A stretch of DNA of 64,000 nt from Candidatus Latescibacterota bacterium (GCA_022706085.1 JAKJDF010000003.1:266594-330593); one strand, 5' to 3'. Shown: positions 8,611 to 17,834, numbered from the stretch's first letter. Made by a program: numbers and translations. The notes: generated from the letters alone by a model not told the origin.

Positions 8611-10842
8611 TCAGGACGACGAAACCTGACAGGCGACGAAGACACTTCGCCCTGGAAGGGGCACGTAGCGGCTGTGGAATTCTCGAACATTCCCGAGGTT
8701 CTTGCCTTCTATCGAGAAATGCACTCGTTTGTGCGGACGGAAACGAACTCCCACATCGTGAAGGAACGCTGACGGCATGGTTTCACCGATGTTGTTAACC
8801 GGTTGCCCGAAAAATCGGTTGTGGTAATGAAGTCCGTACGCCAGTGTCACGCCAGAGAAGGAGAACTCACTGCGCGAATCGATTTGCCATCGCGGTCGGT
8901 GGGGGAGGTCATTCCCGAAGTAGAGGCCGTTGTAGAGCGCGGATTCATTGCGTGGGTGTTGCCACGTTACGCCGAGATTGCTGGAAAATCCGAATGCGGT
9001 TGCGAGGGAACCGGCTAATTCCACCCCGCGAATCTGTGCCTTCCCCACGTTGAAGGGCTTCATCCGGTTGTACACCGACCAGAATGCGATCATGTCGGTG
9101 ATCTTGCTCTCGAAGAGAACCACCTCTGCGGAGGCATGCCGAAGCCGATCGCCTTCGCGGGTTGTGTGTACGACGAAACCTATGTCGCGATTTGCTCCTT
9201 TTTCGGGAACCAGCAAGGAGTTCCCCACGCTCGTACCTCGGTTCCCGTACAACTCGAAAAGATTCGGAACCCGCGTGTACCGTCCCACGTTGGCGCGAAT
9301 CGAGACCCAGGGAGCCGGGGCAACAATAATGCCGACTGCGTGCGGATGCTGAGTGAAACTGGTGGAGTCGGACCACGTTCGCGAACCGGTTTCTTCCCGA
9401 ATCAAGTTGTTGCTGACTCTATGAGTTCCGAAATTGCCGTTAAGTACAACTCGCCGCTCGAGCAGAGCGATTTCGTCTGAGACGTAGAAAGAGTATTGCG
9501 CCCTCCGACTCGAACGGAGCAGCTGCTGCCGGATTGCCGGGTCTGTGATCATCTTGTCATCGGGGTAGTACCCCTCGCGCGTAAGTTGTGACAACAAGGA
9601 AATGCGCTGCACGGGGACCACAAGCGATGACAGGGTTAGTTGGCCGCCCCATGCCGCGGTACGGTCATTTGTGACGCTTCTGCCCAGGCCGACCGTTCCG
9701 TCTTTGTTCTCAAAGCGATCACGGCGGGATGAACCATAACCTCGGATTTCCACTTCCGTCAGAAGTGGCAAGGGTATCCTCACCATCCCTTCGGCGAGAT
9801 GCTGCCCGGAAAGCAAGCGTGCGGTATTGGGCAGATCATGATAGGAGCTGTTCCCTGGCAAATGATTATTCGTGTGCAGGTAGCAGTAACTGGCGCTCCA
9901 TCCCGGAACCGATGGTCCAACAGAGGAAACGCGCAGGAGTGTGTTGACACCGAGGAACTGGTTGTTCGTTCGTCGCACCCAGGTGTCGTCAGACGTGTTG
10001 AGAGTCGTTCCGTTATCGTCTCGGTAGGTGAAATCATTGTCGCTCCCGGAAACGTCCACTGATGCGATGCCGGCAACAGGGCCTATGCGCCGCGTGACCC
10101 AGCCGCTGGCAGTGCGCGTGTCCCATGTGCCGTAAAAGGCGTTGGCTTGCCACCGCAAGGAGTCCGTTGCCTGCCGGGTTATGAAATTGACCACCCCTGC
10201 GGTTCCGGACCCGCCGAAAATGGGTGGAATGACTCCCCGGTACACTTCGACGCGCTCAACAACGGAGATCGGGATAGCCGCCAGGTTGACCCCCCCGCCC
10301 AGAGCCTGGTTCAGGGGGATGCCGTCGAGGTACACACGCACCTGTTCGGAGGAACTGCTGCGGATCGAAACCGTGCTGAAACTGCCAAAACCCCCAGTGG
10401 AGCGAACCTGAACTCCGACGATATCGTTCAGAAGCTCCGGTACCGTCTCGGCGCGGACTTGGAGCTCTTCCGTCTCAATCGAGGTTACAAACGCGGTTGA
10501 CCGCTCCGAATCCCGCAGGCGGTCGGCGGTTACCGCCAGAGGCTCCAGTACGATGGGGTTTGTGCGCAACATGAACGTGATCTGATGGGTGGATGGCAAC
10601 GGCAAGGTATCCGGAAGGAACCCGGGAGCAGACGCGGCGATAAGGCAACCGGTTGGCAAGACGTCCGCAAACGAGCACGCACCGAGACTATCGGTGAAGC
10701 AGGCAGCACGTGCTCCCACGGCCGTTACGAACGCCGAGGGAACGCCTTCACCCGCGGTGTTTGTCACCCGGACCGAAATCGAGGCGAATCCAACCTGCGC
10801 CGCTGCCAGGACCAGAAATGCGGGGAAAATGCCCGGTGTCAC
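8611..10842 (-). CDS. TonB-dependent cobalamin receptor, BtuB-like
   Basis: A 743-residue outer-membrane receptor. A signal peptide (about 1-20) is followed by a carboxypeptidase-regulatory-like domain (about 22-95), then a plug domain (about 105-215) with the usual phrases VRVYLDGIPLN and VERVEVYRG, then a 22-strand-type barrel to the C-terminus. It starts at a GTG preceded by CGGAG. It lies directly downstream of a cobalamin riboswitch, so it most likely imports cobalamin or cobinamide with TonB energy. No inner-membrane BtuCDF, BtuF or TonB genes are in the window. The BtuB assignment rests on the riboswitch and partner gene rather than on substrate residues. Confidence 0.88.
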   Translation of the reverse strand: MTPGIFPAFLVLAAAQVGFASISVRVTNTAGEGVPSAFVTAVGARAACFTDSLGACSFADVLPTGCLIAASAPGFLPDTLPLPSTHQITFMLRTNPIVLEPLAVTADRLRDSERSTAFVTSIETEELQVRAETVPELLNDIVGVQVRSTGGFGSFSTVSIRSSSSEQVRVYLDGIPLNQALGGGVNLAAIPISVVERVEVYRGVIPPIFGGSGTAGVVNFITRQATDSLRWQANAFYGTWDTRTASGWVTRRIGPVAGIASVDVSGSDNDFTYRDDNGTTLNTSDDTWVRRTNNQFLGVNTLLRVSSVGPSVPGWSASYCYLHTNNHLPGNSSYHDLPNTARLLSGQHLAEGMVRIPLPLLTEVEIRGYGSSRRDRFENKDGTVGLGRSVTNDRTAAWGGQLTLSSLVVPVQRISLLSQLTREGYYPDDKMITDPAIRQQLLRSSRRAQYSFYVSDEIALLERRVVLNGNFGTHRVSNNLIREETGSRTWSDSTSFTQHPHAVGIIVAPAPWVSIRANVGRYTRVPNLFELYGNRGTSVGNSLLVPEKGANRDIGFVVHTTREGDRLRHASAEVVLFESKITDMIAFWSVYNRMKPFNVGKAQIRGVELAGSLATAFGFSSNLGVTWQHPRNESALYNGLYFGNDLPHRPRWQIDSRSEFSFSGVTLAYGLHYHNRFFGQPVNNIGETMPSAFLHDVGVRFRPHKRVHFSIEGKNLGNVREFHSRYVPLPGRSVFVACQVSSS

Positions 10843-10952
10843 GCGCGCTCTCCGACGGAGCAGGCGAACCGCAGGCAGGACGGGAATGGAAGGGAAGGAA
10901 AGACGAGCTTTCCCCGCTCAACCCGCCCGCGCAGGTTCGCAGCAGAGTGACG

Positions 10953-11130
10953 CAGTTCAGGCAGGTCTCCTGACTCGCGGCAGCAATCGTCCGCCTTCCC
11001 AGGCTCCAAGCGCCCAGTGGCATTACTCGACGAGTGCCATTGCACCGCTTACAGTGGCGGGGCCGTACCGGATTCTCACCGGTTTCCCTATTCTCCGACG
11101 CGAGTTCCCACGCGCCGGCACCTGAGCTGA
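10953..11130 (-). promoter_or_regulatory. Cobalamin (AdoCbl) riboswitch
   Basis: Read on the minus strand, the conserved blocks occur in order: AGGTGCC, GGGAA with ACCGGTGAGAATCCGGTAC, CCCGCCACTGT (near 11045-11062), GCCACTGGG, GGGAAGG, and the B12 box GTCAGGAGACCTGCC (10960-10974). This is a nearly perfect AdoCbl riboswitch. It ends about 110 bases before the GTG start of the receptor gene, with room for an RBS-sequestering or terminator stem. Cobalamin should repress the operon. Upstream (11131-11271) there is only a TTGACA at 11172-11177 with no convincing -10. Confidence 0.96.
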
Positions 11131-11271
11131 GGTGAAACGACCAAATGGAAGATGAGTTGGATTGCTCGCTGTGTCAATAGCCTGGACAGAAATATACTCA
11201 TGCCATCGGATGCTGATAATAGTGCTTATGTAATATTGGCTACCGGCGCACGGTAACCCAGACCAGAACGA

Positions 11272-12720
11272 CTAGAAAGGGATGAACACATCCTCTCCCC
11301 CTGCACGTCTGCCACACAACCCGGTCTGGCCTCTGCCGGTAACCGGCTCGGTCGCTCCAGCGCGGTCCGGATCTGAGTAGATCACAAACCATTCGTACAG
11401 TCGTTCCCGCATCTCTCTCAACACGGGACGCGTTGCCGCGTCATTGACCCGGTTCTCGGTTTCGGCAGGGTCGTTGGTGAGGTGATATAACTCGTTCGGA
11501 CCGTACGGGTAACGGTGCACGTATTTCCATTCAGTTGTTCGGACCATTCGTACGGGGCCGTACTCATCGAAAACAACAAGGTGTTCATGTGGGTCCCTGT
11601 GTCCGCCTTTCAGCAGCTGGCAGAAACTCCTGCCGGGCGACCTGGGGTCAGACGAGGTGGAGATTCCCACGTACTCGAGGAGAGTGGACGAAAAATCGTA
11701 CTGGCTCAGTAAATCGGTGTTTACAACGCCTGCCTGAATCACTCCGGGGTGCGATGCCAGAAAGGGTACTCTGACCGACTCCTCGAACATATTGAGTGGG
11801 AAACTTGCGTTTCCTTTCCCCCAGAGGCCGTGATGGCCCATGCACATTCCATTGTCAGAGGTAAACACGACGAGCGTGCTTTCTCGCATGTTATTCTCTT
11901 CCAGCCAGTCTATGATCTTGCCGATGTTGGTGTCCATCGCGGTGATGGCGGCGTAGTAACCGGAGAGCTTCTGACGCCTTGAGCCGGCGTCATCGACAGG
12001 GATTGAACGGTGTCTCACCCAGTCCGGCGCGGGCATCAGATCGGGAGTCGACGTGAAGGGACAACCGTCATGGTATTGATCGAAAAGCATTTTCGGATGA
12101 TTCTCACGGTCCCACGGGCTGTGCGGTGAGGTGTAATGCACACTGAGGTAAAACGGTTGGCTGTGCGATTTTCGCTGCTCGAGAAATCGCAAAGCATTCA
12201 TCGTAATTACGTCGGTAACGTAGTTCGGTTCTTCGTACACTTCCCCATGCCGGACCATGGGGGCGCGGTAGTACGGGCCTCCTCCTTTCGCGTGGGCATC
12301 CCAGAACACAAACCCGTCTCTTGGACGGTGGCAGTCGCCCAGATGCCATTTCCCGCTTAACCCGCACGCGTAGCCCGCTTTTGCCAGGGCGTCCGTATAC
12401 GCCGGCTGTCCGGCAAGGAAGTCGATGAATTCCCCGTTTCTCGCAGGTTCATACTTCGCGATGGTGTTGCCGGCGGCAAGCCAGTCGTGAATACCGTGGC
12501 AGGACGGAATCCGACCGGTAAGAAGAGAGGCACGCGCCGGAGAGCACACGGGGGATGTGCAGAAGAAACGGTCGAACCGCATCCCGGTGGCTGCGAGTCT
12601 GTCGAGGTTGGGGGTTTCCAGCTCGCCGTTTCCCGCACACCGCATCGCCCACGGGCCCTGGTCGTCCGAAAGGATCACCACGACATTCGGGCGCTCGTCA
12701 TGCCTGCGCAACGTCATCAT
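11272..12720 (-). CDS. Type I sulfatase (formylglycine-dependent)
   Basis: A 482-residue sulfatase. The signature Cys59-Ser-Pro-Ala-Arg63 is intact; Cys59 is the residue converted to formylglycine. The N-terminal metal motif ILSDDQG (Asp19, Asp20) and the second motif TSDNGMCMGHHG are present. There is no signal peptide, so it should act in the cytoplasm on imported sulfated sugars; that location is unusual but known. It requires a maturase (FGE or anaerobic anSME), not seen in the window. It is the last gene of a four-gene minus-strand operon with DUF1961, an enolase-superfamily enzyme and DUF4432. AAAGG lies ahead of two adjacent ATGs. Confidence 0.9.
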   Translation of the reverse strand: MMTLRRHDERPNVVVILSDDQGPWAMRCAGNGELETPNLDRLAATGMRFDRFFCTSPVCSPARASLLTGRIPSCHGIHDWLAAGNTIAKYEPARNGEFIDFLAGQPAYTDALAKAGYACGLSGKWHLGDCHRPRDGFVFWDAHAKGGGPYYRAPMVRHGEVYEEPNYVTDVITMNALRFLEQRKSHSQPFYLSVHYTSPHSPWDRENHPKMLFDQYHDGCPFTSTPDLMPAPDWVRHRSIPVDDAGSRRQKLSGYYAAITAMDTNIGKIIDWLEENNMRESTLVVFTSDNGMCMGHHGLWGKGNASFPLNMFEESVRVPFLASHPGVIQAGVVNTDLLSQYDFSSTLLEYVGISTSSDPRSPGRSFCQLLKGGHRDPHEHLVVFDEYGPVRMVRTTEWKYVHRYPYGPNELYHLTNDPAETENRVNDAATRPVLREMRERLYEWFVIYSDPDRAGATEPVTGRGQTGLCGRRAGGEDVFIPF

Positions 12721-12781
12721 TCCCGCCTTTCATTCCGGTCGGGACAACTGCAAATTTGTTCTGCGAGTGAAGGTGGCGACA

Positions 12782-13858
12782 TCAACCGCGGATTCGGTTT
12801 ACCTCCGCCTCGAACTGCGCGATTTCCTCCTGGCTGGCCAGTACGCCGAGTTCGAGCTCGAAAACCCGTTCTTCCTGCGGTTCGATGAACTGGAGTCTTC
12901 CCGTTGCCCGGTCCTTATCCCGTCCCTCAACAAGACAGTTGGCCGGCTCAAGTCCGCACGTGTACCAACCCTGCCCCATCTGTTTCCATTGAATCAGTCT
13001 GGGAAGTTGTTCCGGCCTGTAGCGTATGTACCCGCCGATCCCCATTTCGCGGTTCACAATTCCGATAGCCGTACGTCCGTCCGGTCCGGCGTTCACGTCA
13101 TGGTAGTAGCATTTCTCACGGTAATCCTTCACCGGTTCGTGCAAACGAAAATACGTTTCGGCGCCTTCCCTCGCGTCGGCATCCCGAGGGGTCACTTTGA
13201 CCGCCGGGGTCAAAACTTCTGAGCCATCCGCAACCACCGGGAACCCGTAGTTGCAATGGTAGAGAATCATCAGAGGTGCGGTATGCCACCCGATATTCAC
13301 GACTTTGTCGCGTATGGTGAACGAATTCGCCCCCAGTTTCGTCGATATGACTCGTTGCAGCTCGAGTTCATCCTGGAAAAGGCCGCTTTCGCGCATCACG
13401 CCCGAAGCCCAGAGTATGTACTCATCGCCCTCCCAGTATCCACCGAAATTCGCTCGTTTGGCCGGAACGTTGCCGATACGTCCGTGTATGCCGAGTTTCT
13501 TACCCTCGTCGGTGCATGCCGCTCCTGCATAGCTCAAACCGCATGTCGCGACGAGCCCACCGAAAAACTGGCGCAGCCATTCCAGGCCTTCCGGGTCATA
13601 GAAGGAACCGTGAGGGTCCCCGACGGAGGAACGCCATGCCAGAGCCTTTCCCTGGTAACTTGCCGCGACCACATCCATCGCGCGTCCCGCCGCAACCGTG
13701 AACGCGAAACCCGAACCTGTGGTGAAATCGAAAACCTCCACGCCGGTGTTGTTTCCATCCGCCAGCACGCTCTTGCGCACATCCGCTATCTGACGTATAT
13801 CGCCGACACGTTCCAGAAGCTCCCTCTTCGTCCAGTGTCTTCCCCAAAGATTCGCCAT
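12782..13858 (-). CDS. DUF4432 family, aldose-epimerase-like protein
   Basis: A 358-residue protein matching the DUF4432 family, a galactose-mutarotase-like beta-sandwich of the aldose 1-epimerase superfamily. Typical phrases are GLVATCGLSYAGA (about 100-115), HGRIGNVPA and WHTAPLMILYHCNYGFP (about 210-226). These include the paired His residues expected in a mutarotase-like site. It is presumably cytoplasmic and interconverts or binds a sugar or sugar-acid intermediate. The ATG at 13858 follows a GGAGG site at a rather long spacing of 11. It lies between the enolase-superfamily gene and the sulfatase gene in the same operon. Confidence 0.82.
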   Translation of the reverse strand: MANLWGRHWTKRELLERVGDIRQIADVRKSVLADGNNTGVEVFDFTTGSGFAFTVAAGRAMDVVAASYQGKALAWRSSVGDPHGSFYDPEGLEWLRQFFGGLVATCGLSYAGAACTDEGKKLGIHGRIGNVPAKRANFGGYWEGDEYILWASGVMRESGLFQDELELQRVISTKLGANSFTIRDKVVNIGWHTAPLMILYHCNYGFPVVADGSEVLTPAVKVTPRDADAREGAETYFRLHEPVKDYREKCYYHDVNAGPDGRTAIGIVNREMGIGGYIRYRPEQLPRLIQWKQMGQGWYTCGLEPANCLVEGRDKDRATGRLQFIEPQEERVFELELGVLASQEEIAQFEAEVNRIRG

Positions 13859-13969
13859 CTCTCTGCTGTCCTCCAAAGTAGTGGTGGTTTTTCCAGTTTT
13901 TCCCCTCGTGCTCGAATTCTCCTCGACGACCAGGGAAATGGTGAACCTGTCTGCCCCTGGTTGCGATCC

Positions 13970-15061
13970 TCAATTTGCTGCGGTAGAAAAGCGCACTGCG
14001 CCGTCGAGCGCTGACTTCTTCAGAACAAGCCCGTGTCCGGGGCGAAGAGGAACGCTGACAAACCCGTCGTAGAAGAGGAGTGGTTCCTCGAACAATTCGT
14101 CCAGCTCGGGGGATTGCCCGGTGTACTCCTGTGGCAGATCGCACCAGTGGAGCGCGGCACAGATGTGCAGGTTGACGGCGGTACCAATCGACGGTTGAGT
14201 CTGGTGCGGGAGGAAAAGCCTGTTGAAGACGTCCGCCAACGCCGCAATCTTCATGGTCTCCGTGATGCCGGCGCACTTCACCACGTCGGGTTGAACGATG
14301 TCCACCCGTGCATTCAAGATCAGATCACGAAACTGCCACCGGGTGTATTCGTGCTCCCCCGCCGAAACCGGCAAGTCGAGAGCGTCTGCTACCTTCGCAA
14401 GTCCTTCGTAGTCAAACTGAGCAACAGGCTCTTCAAAATGCTGCAATCCCAGTGCTTCAAATTTGCGTCCCTGTCGGATCGCAGTTGGCACCGAGTACCC
14501 GTTGTTGGCATCGAAGCTCAGAGGAACCGCTGTACCGCATACCTGCTTGCATTCTTCCGCCATGCGGAGGTCCTTGTCAGGCCCTCTGTCCTGTCGGGCA
14601 ACGCCCCAATCCATGCGTATTTTCACGCCTTTGTATCCAAGATGTACCGCCTTTTCAACTTTCGTCGCCATTTCGCGCGGTGTCATTGTTGCACCGCCCC
14701 CGATTGAGGCGTACATGGGGATGCGCTCCCGATAGCACCCACCGAGCATCATGCACAAGGGTTGCCCCGTAACCTTGCCGCGTATGTCCCACAGGGCAAT
14801 GTCCACACCTGCGACCGCTTCGGGTTGGATTCCCTGGACGCCGAGTTTGTACGTGTCCAGCATCATCACATGCCAGAGCTTGTCAGTTTCCAGCGCGTTT
14901 TTCCCGATTATGCGGGGACCAAGGACGTCCGCTACGAATCGCGCCGTTGTCTCGCTGTGCATGGGGCTGCATTCGCCGACACCTTCCACACCCTCTTCAG
15001 TTTGCACGACGACGAAGCACTTGCCATGCACGACGTACGAAGAAACACTTTCAATGTTCAT
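13970..15061 (-). CDS. Enolase-superfamily (mandelate racemase type) sugar-acid dehydratase
   Basis: A 363-residue member of the mandelate racemase/muconate lactonizing group. Metal ligands are Asp184 (FDANNGY), Glu210 (HFEEPV) and Glu236 (SAGEHEY). The general-base region has Lys147-x-Arg149 (KGVKIRMD) and His286 (PHQTQPS). The KxR plus His pattern is common among acid-sugar dehydratases such as galactonate or gluconate dehydratases. The exact substrate cannot be told from sequence. A GAGGGG site precedes the ATG at 15061. It is 25 bases downstream of the DUF1961 gene and upstream of DUF4432, which fits a catabolic operon for an acidic sugar. Confidence 0.88.
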   Translation of the reverse strand: MNIESVSSYVVHGKCFVVVQTEEGVEGVGECSPMHSETTARFVADVLGPRIIGKNALETDKLWHVMMLDTYKLGVQGIQPEAVAGVDIALWDIRGKVTGQPLCMMLGGCYRERIPMYASIGGGATMTPREMATKVEKAVHLGYKGVKIRMDWGVARQDRGPDKDLRMAEECKQVCGTAVPLSFDANNGYSVPTAIRQGRKFEALGLQHFEEPVAQFDYEGLAKVADALDLPVSAGEHEYTRWQFRDLILNARVDIVQPDVVKCAGITETMKIAALADVFNRLFLPHQTQPSIGTAVNLHICAALHWCDLPQEYTGQSPELDELFEEPLLFYDGFVSVPLRPGHGLVLKKSALDGAVRFSTAAN

Positions 15062-15086
15062 GGTTCCCCTCACGGTCGGGTGCGGA

Positions 15087-15761
15087 TCAGTCAAGAGAGG
15101 TTACCTGTATGTTGCTGACGTCCACCACGATCTGAGACCCAATGGCACGAAACCCGATCTTACCGCTGTCGGGTAGAGGAGTTGGTAGTGTCTGCGGGTC
15201 AACGAATTCGTGCGCGAGTACCCCGTTCACCCCGAGTTGAAGGTGCGGTCCCACTTTGACAACCGTAAGATGGTAGAACGTCCTGATTTGCCGGCAGGGG
15301 TCAGGACCCTGCGCCATCAGATGCAACCCCGGGTTCCTCCTCCAGTTGGAGACCCCGGTATGTTCACCCTTGTCGTTGTACCGGCTGACAGACACGTGGT
15401 AAGAACGGAGAAGAGCATCTTTGGCTACATAGTCTCCGAAGACGCCTGAACGTCCTGGCAGCGAAAACATGTCCTCGCCATTCAAGCCGCGCACCGCGAC
15501 AAAGGTTATGAAAAGTCCATCGCTGAAGTGAACGTAGAGGTCGAAGTCCAGCACGATATTGTCCGGGAAGTCCTCGACATGGAAGAAATTGCATCCCTCT
15601 GCTCCCTGAATGCTTCCCACCGAGTCAAGGCGCAAGGCGCGTTCTCCCCGCGCATTCTCTACCACGCGGGGGCTTCCAATTCCCTCGAGACGCCAGCGCG
15701 TGAGCCCTTCGTCGAACGTCTCGTGGAAAAGAACCTGTCCGCGGGGTGTAAGGAGACCCAT
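15087..15761 (-). CDS. DUF1961 family beta-sandwich protein
   Basis: A 224-residue protein resembling the DUF1961 family, a concanavalin/LamG-like beta-sandwich often found in polysaccharide-use loci. Family-like phrases are LFHETFDEGLTRW near the N-terminus, then EGCNFFHVEDFPDN, and a central patch with conserved Arg/Asn/Pro (NWRRNPGLHLMAQG). No signal peptide is evident, so it is probably cytoplasmic. Activity is unknown; it may be a glycan lyase or hydrolase relative or a binding module. GGAG lies seven bases before the ATG. It is the first gene of the minus-strand catabolic operon, and the Gfo/Idh gene is transcribed divergently from the same 283-base gap. Confidence 0.75.
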   Translation of the reverse strand: MGLLTPRGQVLFHETFDEGLTRWRLEGIGSPRVVENARGERALRLDSVGSIQGAEGCNFFHVEDFPDNIVLDFDLYVHFSDGLFITFVAVRGLNGEDMFSLPGRSGVFGDYVAKDALLRSYHVSVSRYNDKGEHTGVSNWRRNPGLHLMAQGPDPCRQIRTFYHLTVVKVGPHLQLGVNGVLAHEFVDPQTLPTPLPDSGKIGFRAIGSQIVVDVSNIQVTSLD

Positions 15762-15872
15762 TGCCGCGCTCCCACAGTATCGGGGTGGGGTGAATACTGG
15801 TTCTGACCAGGATTACCGAAATATAGAAAACGCGTTCCGCGCGCAGAACCCGTGGGACAGAAATCACCCTTC

Positions 15873-15902
15873 TTGACGCTTATCTTGTTCTCGGCCTATA
15901 TT
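15873..15902 (+). promoter_or_regulatory. Sigma-70-like promoter for the Gfo/Idh oxidoreductase
   Basis: TTGACG (15873-15878) and TATATT (15897-15902) are separated by 18 bases in the divergent gap 15762-16044. The transcript would start near 15909, leaving a 135-base leader. That leader contains GC-rich inverted repeats, including GCCGCA paired with TGCGGC near 15955-15974, which could be an operator or leader stem. On the opposite strand a lone TATATT near 15819-15824 may be the -10 for the DUF1961 operon. Confidence 0.6.
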
Positions 15903-16044
15903 CCCAATTCAGCGCCGGACAGCGGTTCTCGCGCCGCATACGGCGGCGCTGCGTGCCGCACTCCGAGTTGCGGCCGGTTGTTCCCTCAGATTGTCGCAAC
16001 GGTCTCGTTGTTGTGTGGTGTTTTTTCCTGCGGAGGATGGGCAC

Positions 16045-17205
16045 ATGGAAAAGACCATTGGTGTCGGGATGATTGGTTACGCGTTCATGGGGCGCGCCCA
16101 CTCGAACGGATGGCGTCAGGTCGGACACTTTTTCGATTTGCCGATGAAGCCCGTCATGAAGACGATCTGCGGGCGGAACAAAGCGGCCGTAACCGCTGCG
16201 GCAAAAACGATGGGGTGGGAAAAGGCCGAAACCGATTGGATGAAAATGATCAATGATCCGCAGATTCAGGTCGTTGACATCTGCACTCCCGGGAATGAGC
16301 ACAAACCGATGGCCCTCGCGGCGCTGAAAGCCGGGAAGCATGTGGTGTGTGAGAAACCTCTCGCGAACACCCTGGCCGAGGCGAAGGAAATGGCGCAAGC
16401 GGCGAAAGAGGCCGGTGTGCGCACGCTCACCGCGTTCAATTACCGCCGCGTTCCCGCGATCGCGCTCGCGAAACAGATGATTGAACAGGGTCTGCTGGGG
16501 ACGATCTACCACTGGCGCGCAGTGTATCTGCAGGACTGGATCATTGACCCGAAGTTTCCGCTCGTGTGGCGTTTGAAGAAGGAAGTTGCCGGTTCCGGCC
16601 CCCACGGGGATCTGAACGCCCACATCACCGATCTCGCCCGGTATCTAGTAGGCGAAATCACGGAAGTGGTGGGTATGGGGAAAACGTTCATCAAAACCCG
16701 TCCCGTTCAGGAGGCTTTGGCGGACGGCGGGCTCGGTGCAAAAGCGGGTACGAAAAAGGGGAAGGTTACCGTCGAGGACGCGATGTTGTTCTTGGCGAAA
16801 TTCGCGAACGGGGCGTTGGGCTCGTTTGAAGCCACCCGTTTTGCGGCAGGAAGGAAAAACTTCAATTCCTTCGAAATCAACGGATCTAAAGGTTCCATCG
16901 TGTTCAATCTAGAACGTCTGAATGAGCTTCAGTACTTCAATCGCAGAGACGACGCGAATCTTCAGGGGTTCCGCACCATTCTCTGCAACGAAGGCGGACA
17001 GCCTTACAATTCAGCGTGGTGGCCTTCCGGTCATATCATCGGGTGGGAACACACGTTCACCCACGAATTCAAGGATTTCATCGAAGCCATTGCAGCGAAA
17101 AAGGACACGATGCCGAATTTCGAGGACGGCGTGAAAACGCAGGCAGTTCTTGAGGCAGTCATGGCTTCCGCAGACAAAAAGAAATGGGTCAAGGTGACGA
17201 TCTGA
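16045..17205 (+). CDS. Gfo/Idh/MocA family NAD(P)-dependent oxidoreductase
   Basis: A 386-residue dehydrogenase. The N-terminal Rossmann nucleotide site is GVGMIGYAFMGRAH, the family signature CEKPLA follows near residue 100, and the C-terminal alpha/beta substrate domain carries the GPHGDLNAHITDLARY stretch with the catalytic Asp/His region. The family oxidises or reduces sugars, inositols or their derivatives with NAD(P). GGAGG eight bases before the ATG at 16045 sets the start. It is divergent from the sulfatase/dehydratase operon and probably part of the same sugar pathway. A strong terminator follows, so it appears to be monocistronic. Confidence 0.9.
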   Translation: MEKTIGVGMIGYAFMGRAHSNGWRQVGHFFDLPMKPVMKTICGRNKAAVTAAAKTMGWEKAETDWMKMINDPQIQVVDICTPGNEHKPMALAALKAGKHVVCEKPLANTLAEAKEMAQAAKEAGVRTLTAFNYRRVPAIALAKQMIEQGLLGTIYHWRAVYLQDWIIDPKFPLVWRLKKEVAGSGPHGDLNAHITDLARYLVGEITEVVGMGKTFIKTRPVQEALADGGLGAKAGTKKGKVTVEDAMLFLAKFANGALGSFEATRFAAGRKNFNSFEINGSKGSIVFNLERLNELQYFNRRDDANLQGFRTILCNEGGQPYNSAWWPSGHIIGWEHTFTHEFKDFIEAIAAKKDTMPNFEDGVKTQAVLEAVMASADKKKWVKVTI

Positions 17206-17241
17206 ACGGGCGCTCGAATAACGCCCGGAATGTCCGGAACG

Positions 17242-17274
17242 CAGGGATGCCGTGTGCCGGCATCCCTGTTTTCA
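17242..17274 (+). terminator. Rho-independent terminator after the oxidoreductase gene
   Basis: A perfect 11-bp stem (17242-17252 with 17258-17268) with a 5-base loop is followed by TTTTC. It ends the Gfo/Idh transcript. It also shows that the next gene cannot start at the ATG at 17230, which lies inside this element. Confidence 0.9.
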
Positions 17275-17298
17275 TCTGATACAGAAAGGGCACCGGCA

Positions 17299-17796
17299 GT
17301 GGAGAACGACGCCACACGTATGATTCTTGAGGTGAAACACCGACCGGGGAAGCCCCCTCTGGAGTGGGCGTGCGAGTGGGTGGATGGGGAGGTCGGCAAA
17401 TGGGCGCGCCTACGGTACGTGAGCGACACGGAACAGAAAGTGCAGGATACCGTGCTTCCGGTCGGTACCGTTACCGACGGGGTGTACTGGGTGGACCGCC
17501 CCTTTCACGTATGGAAGTTCTCAACGGGTTCAGGCGGGCACATCGGGTACCGTTTCGACGTGTGTACGAACACGTTCATCTGGAAAGAAAAGCTGATCTG
17601 GTACGACCTTGAACTCGATCTCTGGATTCCCTCGGGTGGGGTGCCGCAGTGGCAGGACGAGGATGACATGAGACGACTTGTCAGGATGGAGCATCTCAGC
17701 CAGGAGGAACTGGATGTCGCCGAACAGGCGAAAAACTATCTTGACAACCACTGGGCAGACGTTATCGAGGGTGCTTTCGGGGAGGTGCATTCTTAG
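17299..17796 (+). CDS. DUF402 domain protein, probable nucleotide/phosphate-ester hydrolase
   Basis: A 165-residue protein of the DUF402 (FomD/Ntdp-like) fold. Family-like features are the central WKF..GHIGYRFDVCTN strand pair, the WYDLELDLWI motif with paired acidic residues (about 95-105), and a C-terminal helix starting LSQEELDVAEQ. Known members are metal-dependent hydrolases of nucleoside diphosphates or CMP esters; the substrate here is unknown. The start is a GTG with AAAGGG eight bases upstream. The longer frame from 17230 is rejected because the upstream terminator lies within it. It is close to the glycosyltransferase gene that follows. Confidence 0.75.
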   Translation: MENDATRMILEVKHRPGKPPLEWACEWVDGEVGKWARLRYVSDTEQKVQDTVLPVGTVTDGVYWVDRPFHVWKFSTGSGGHIGYRFDVCTNTFIWKEKLIWYDLELDLWIPSGGVPQWQDEDDMRRLVRMEHLSQEELDVAEQAKNYLDNHWADVIEGAFGEVHS

Positions 17797-17834
17797 AAAA
17801 CAGGGCAACAAGTTTTCGCCGGGGAGGCGGTTTC

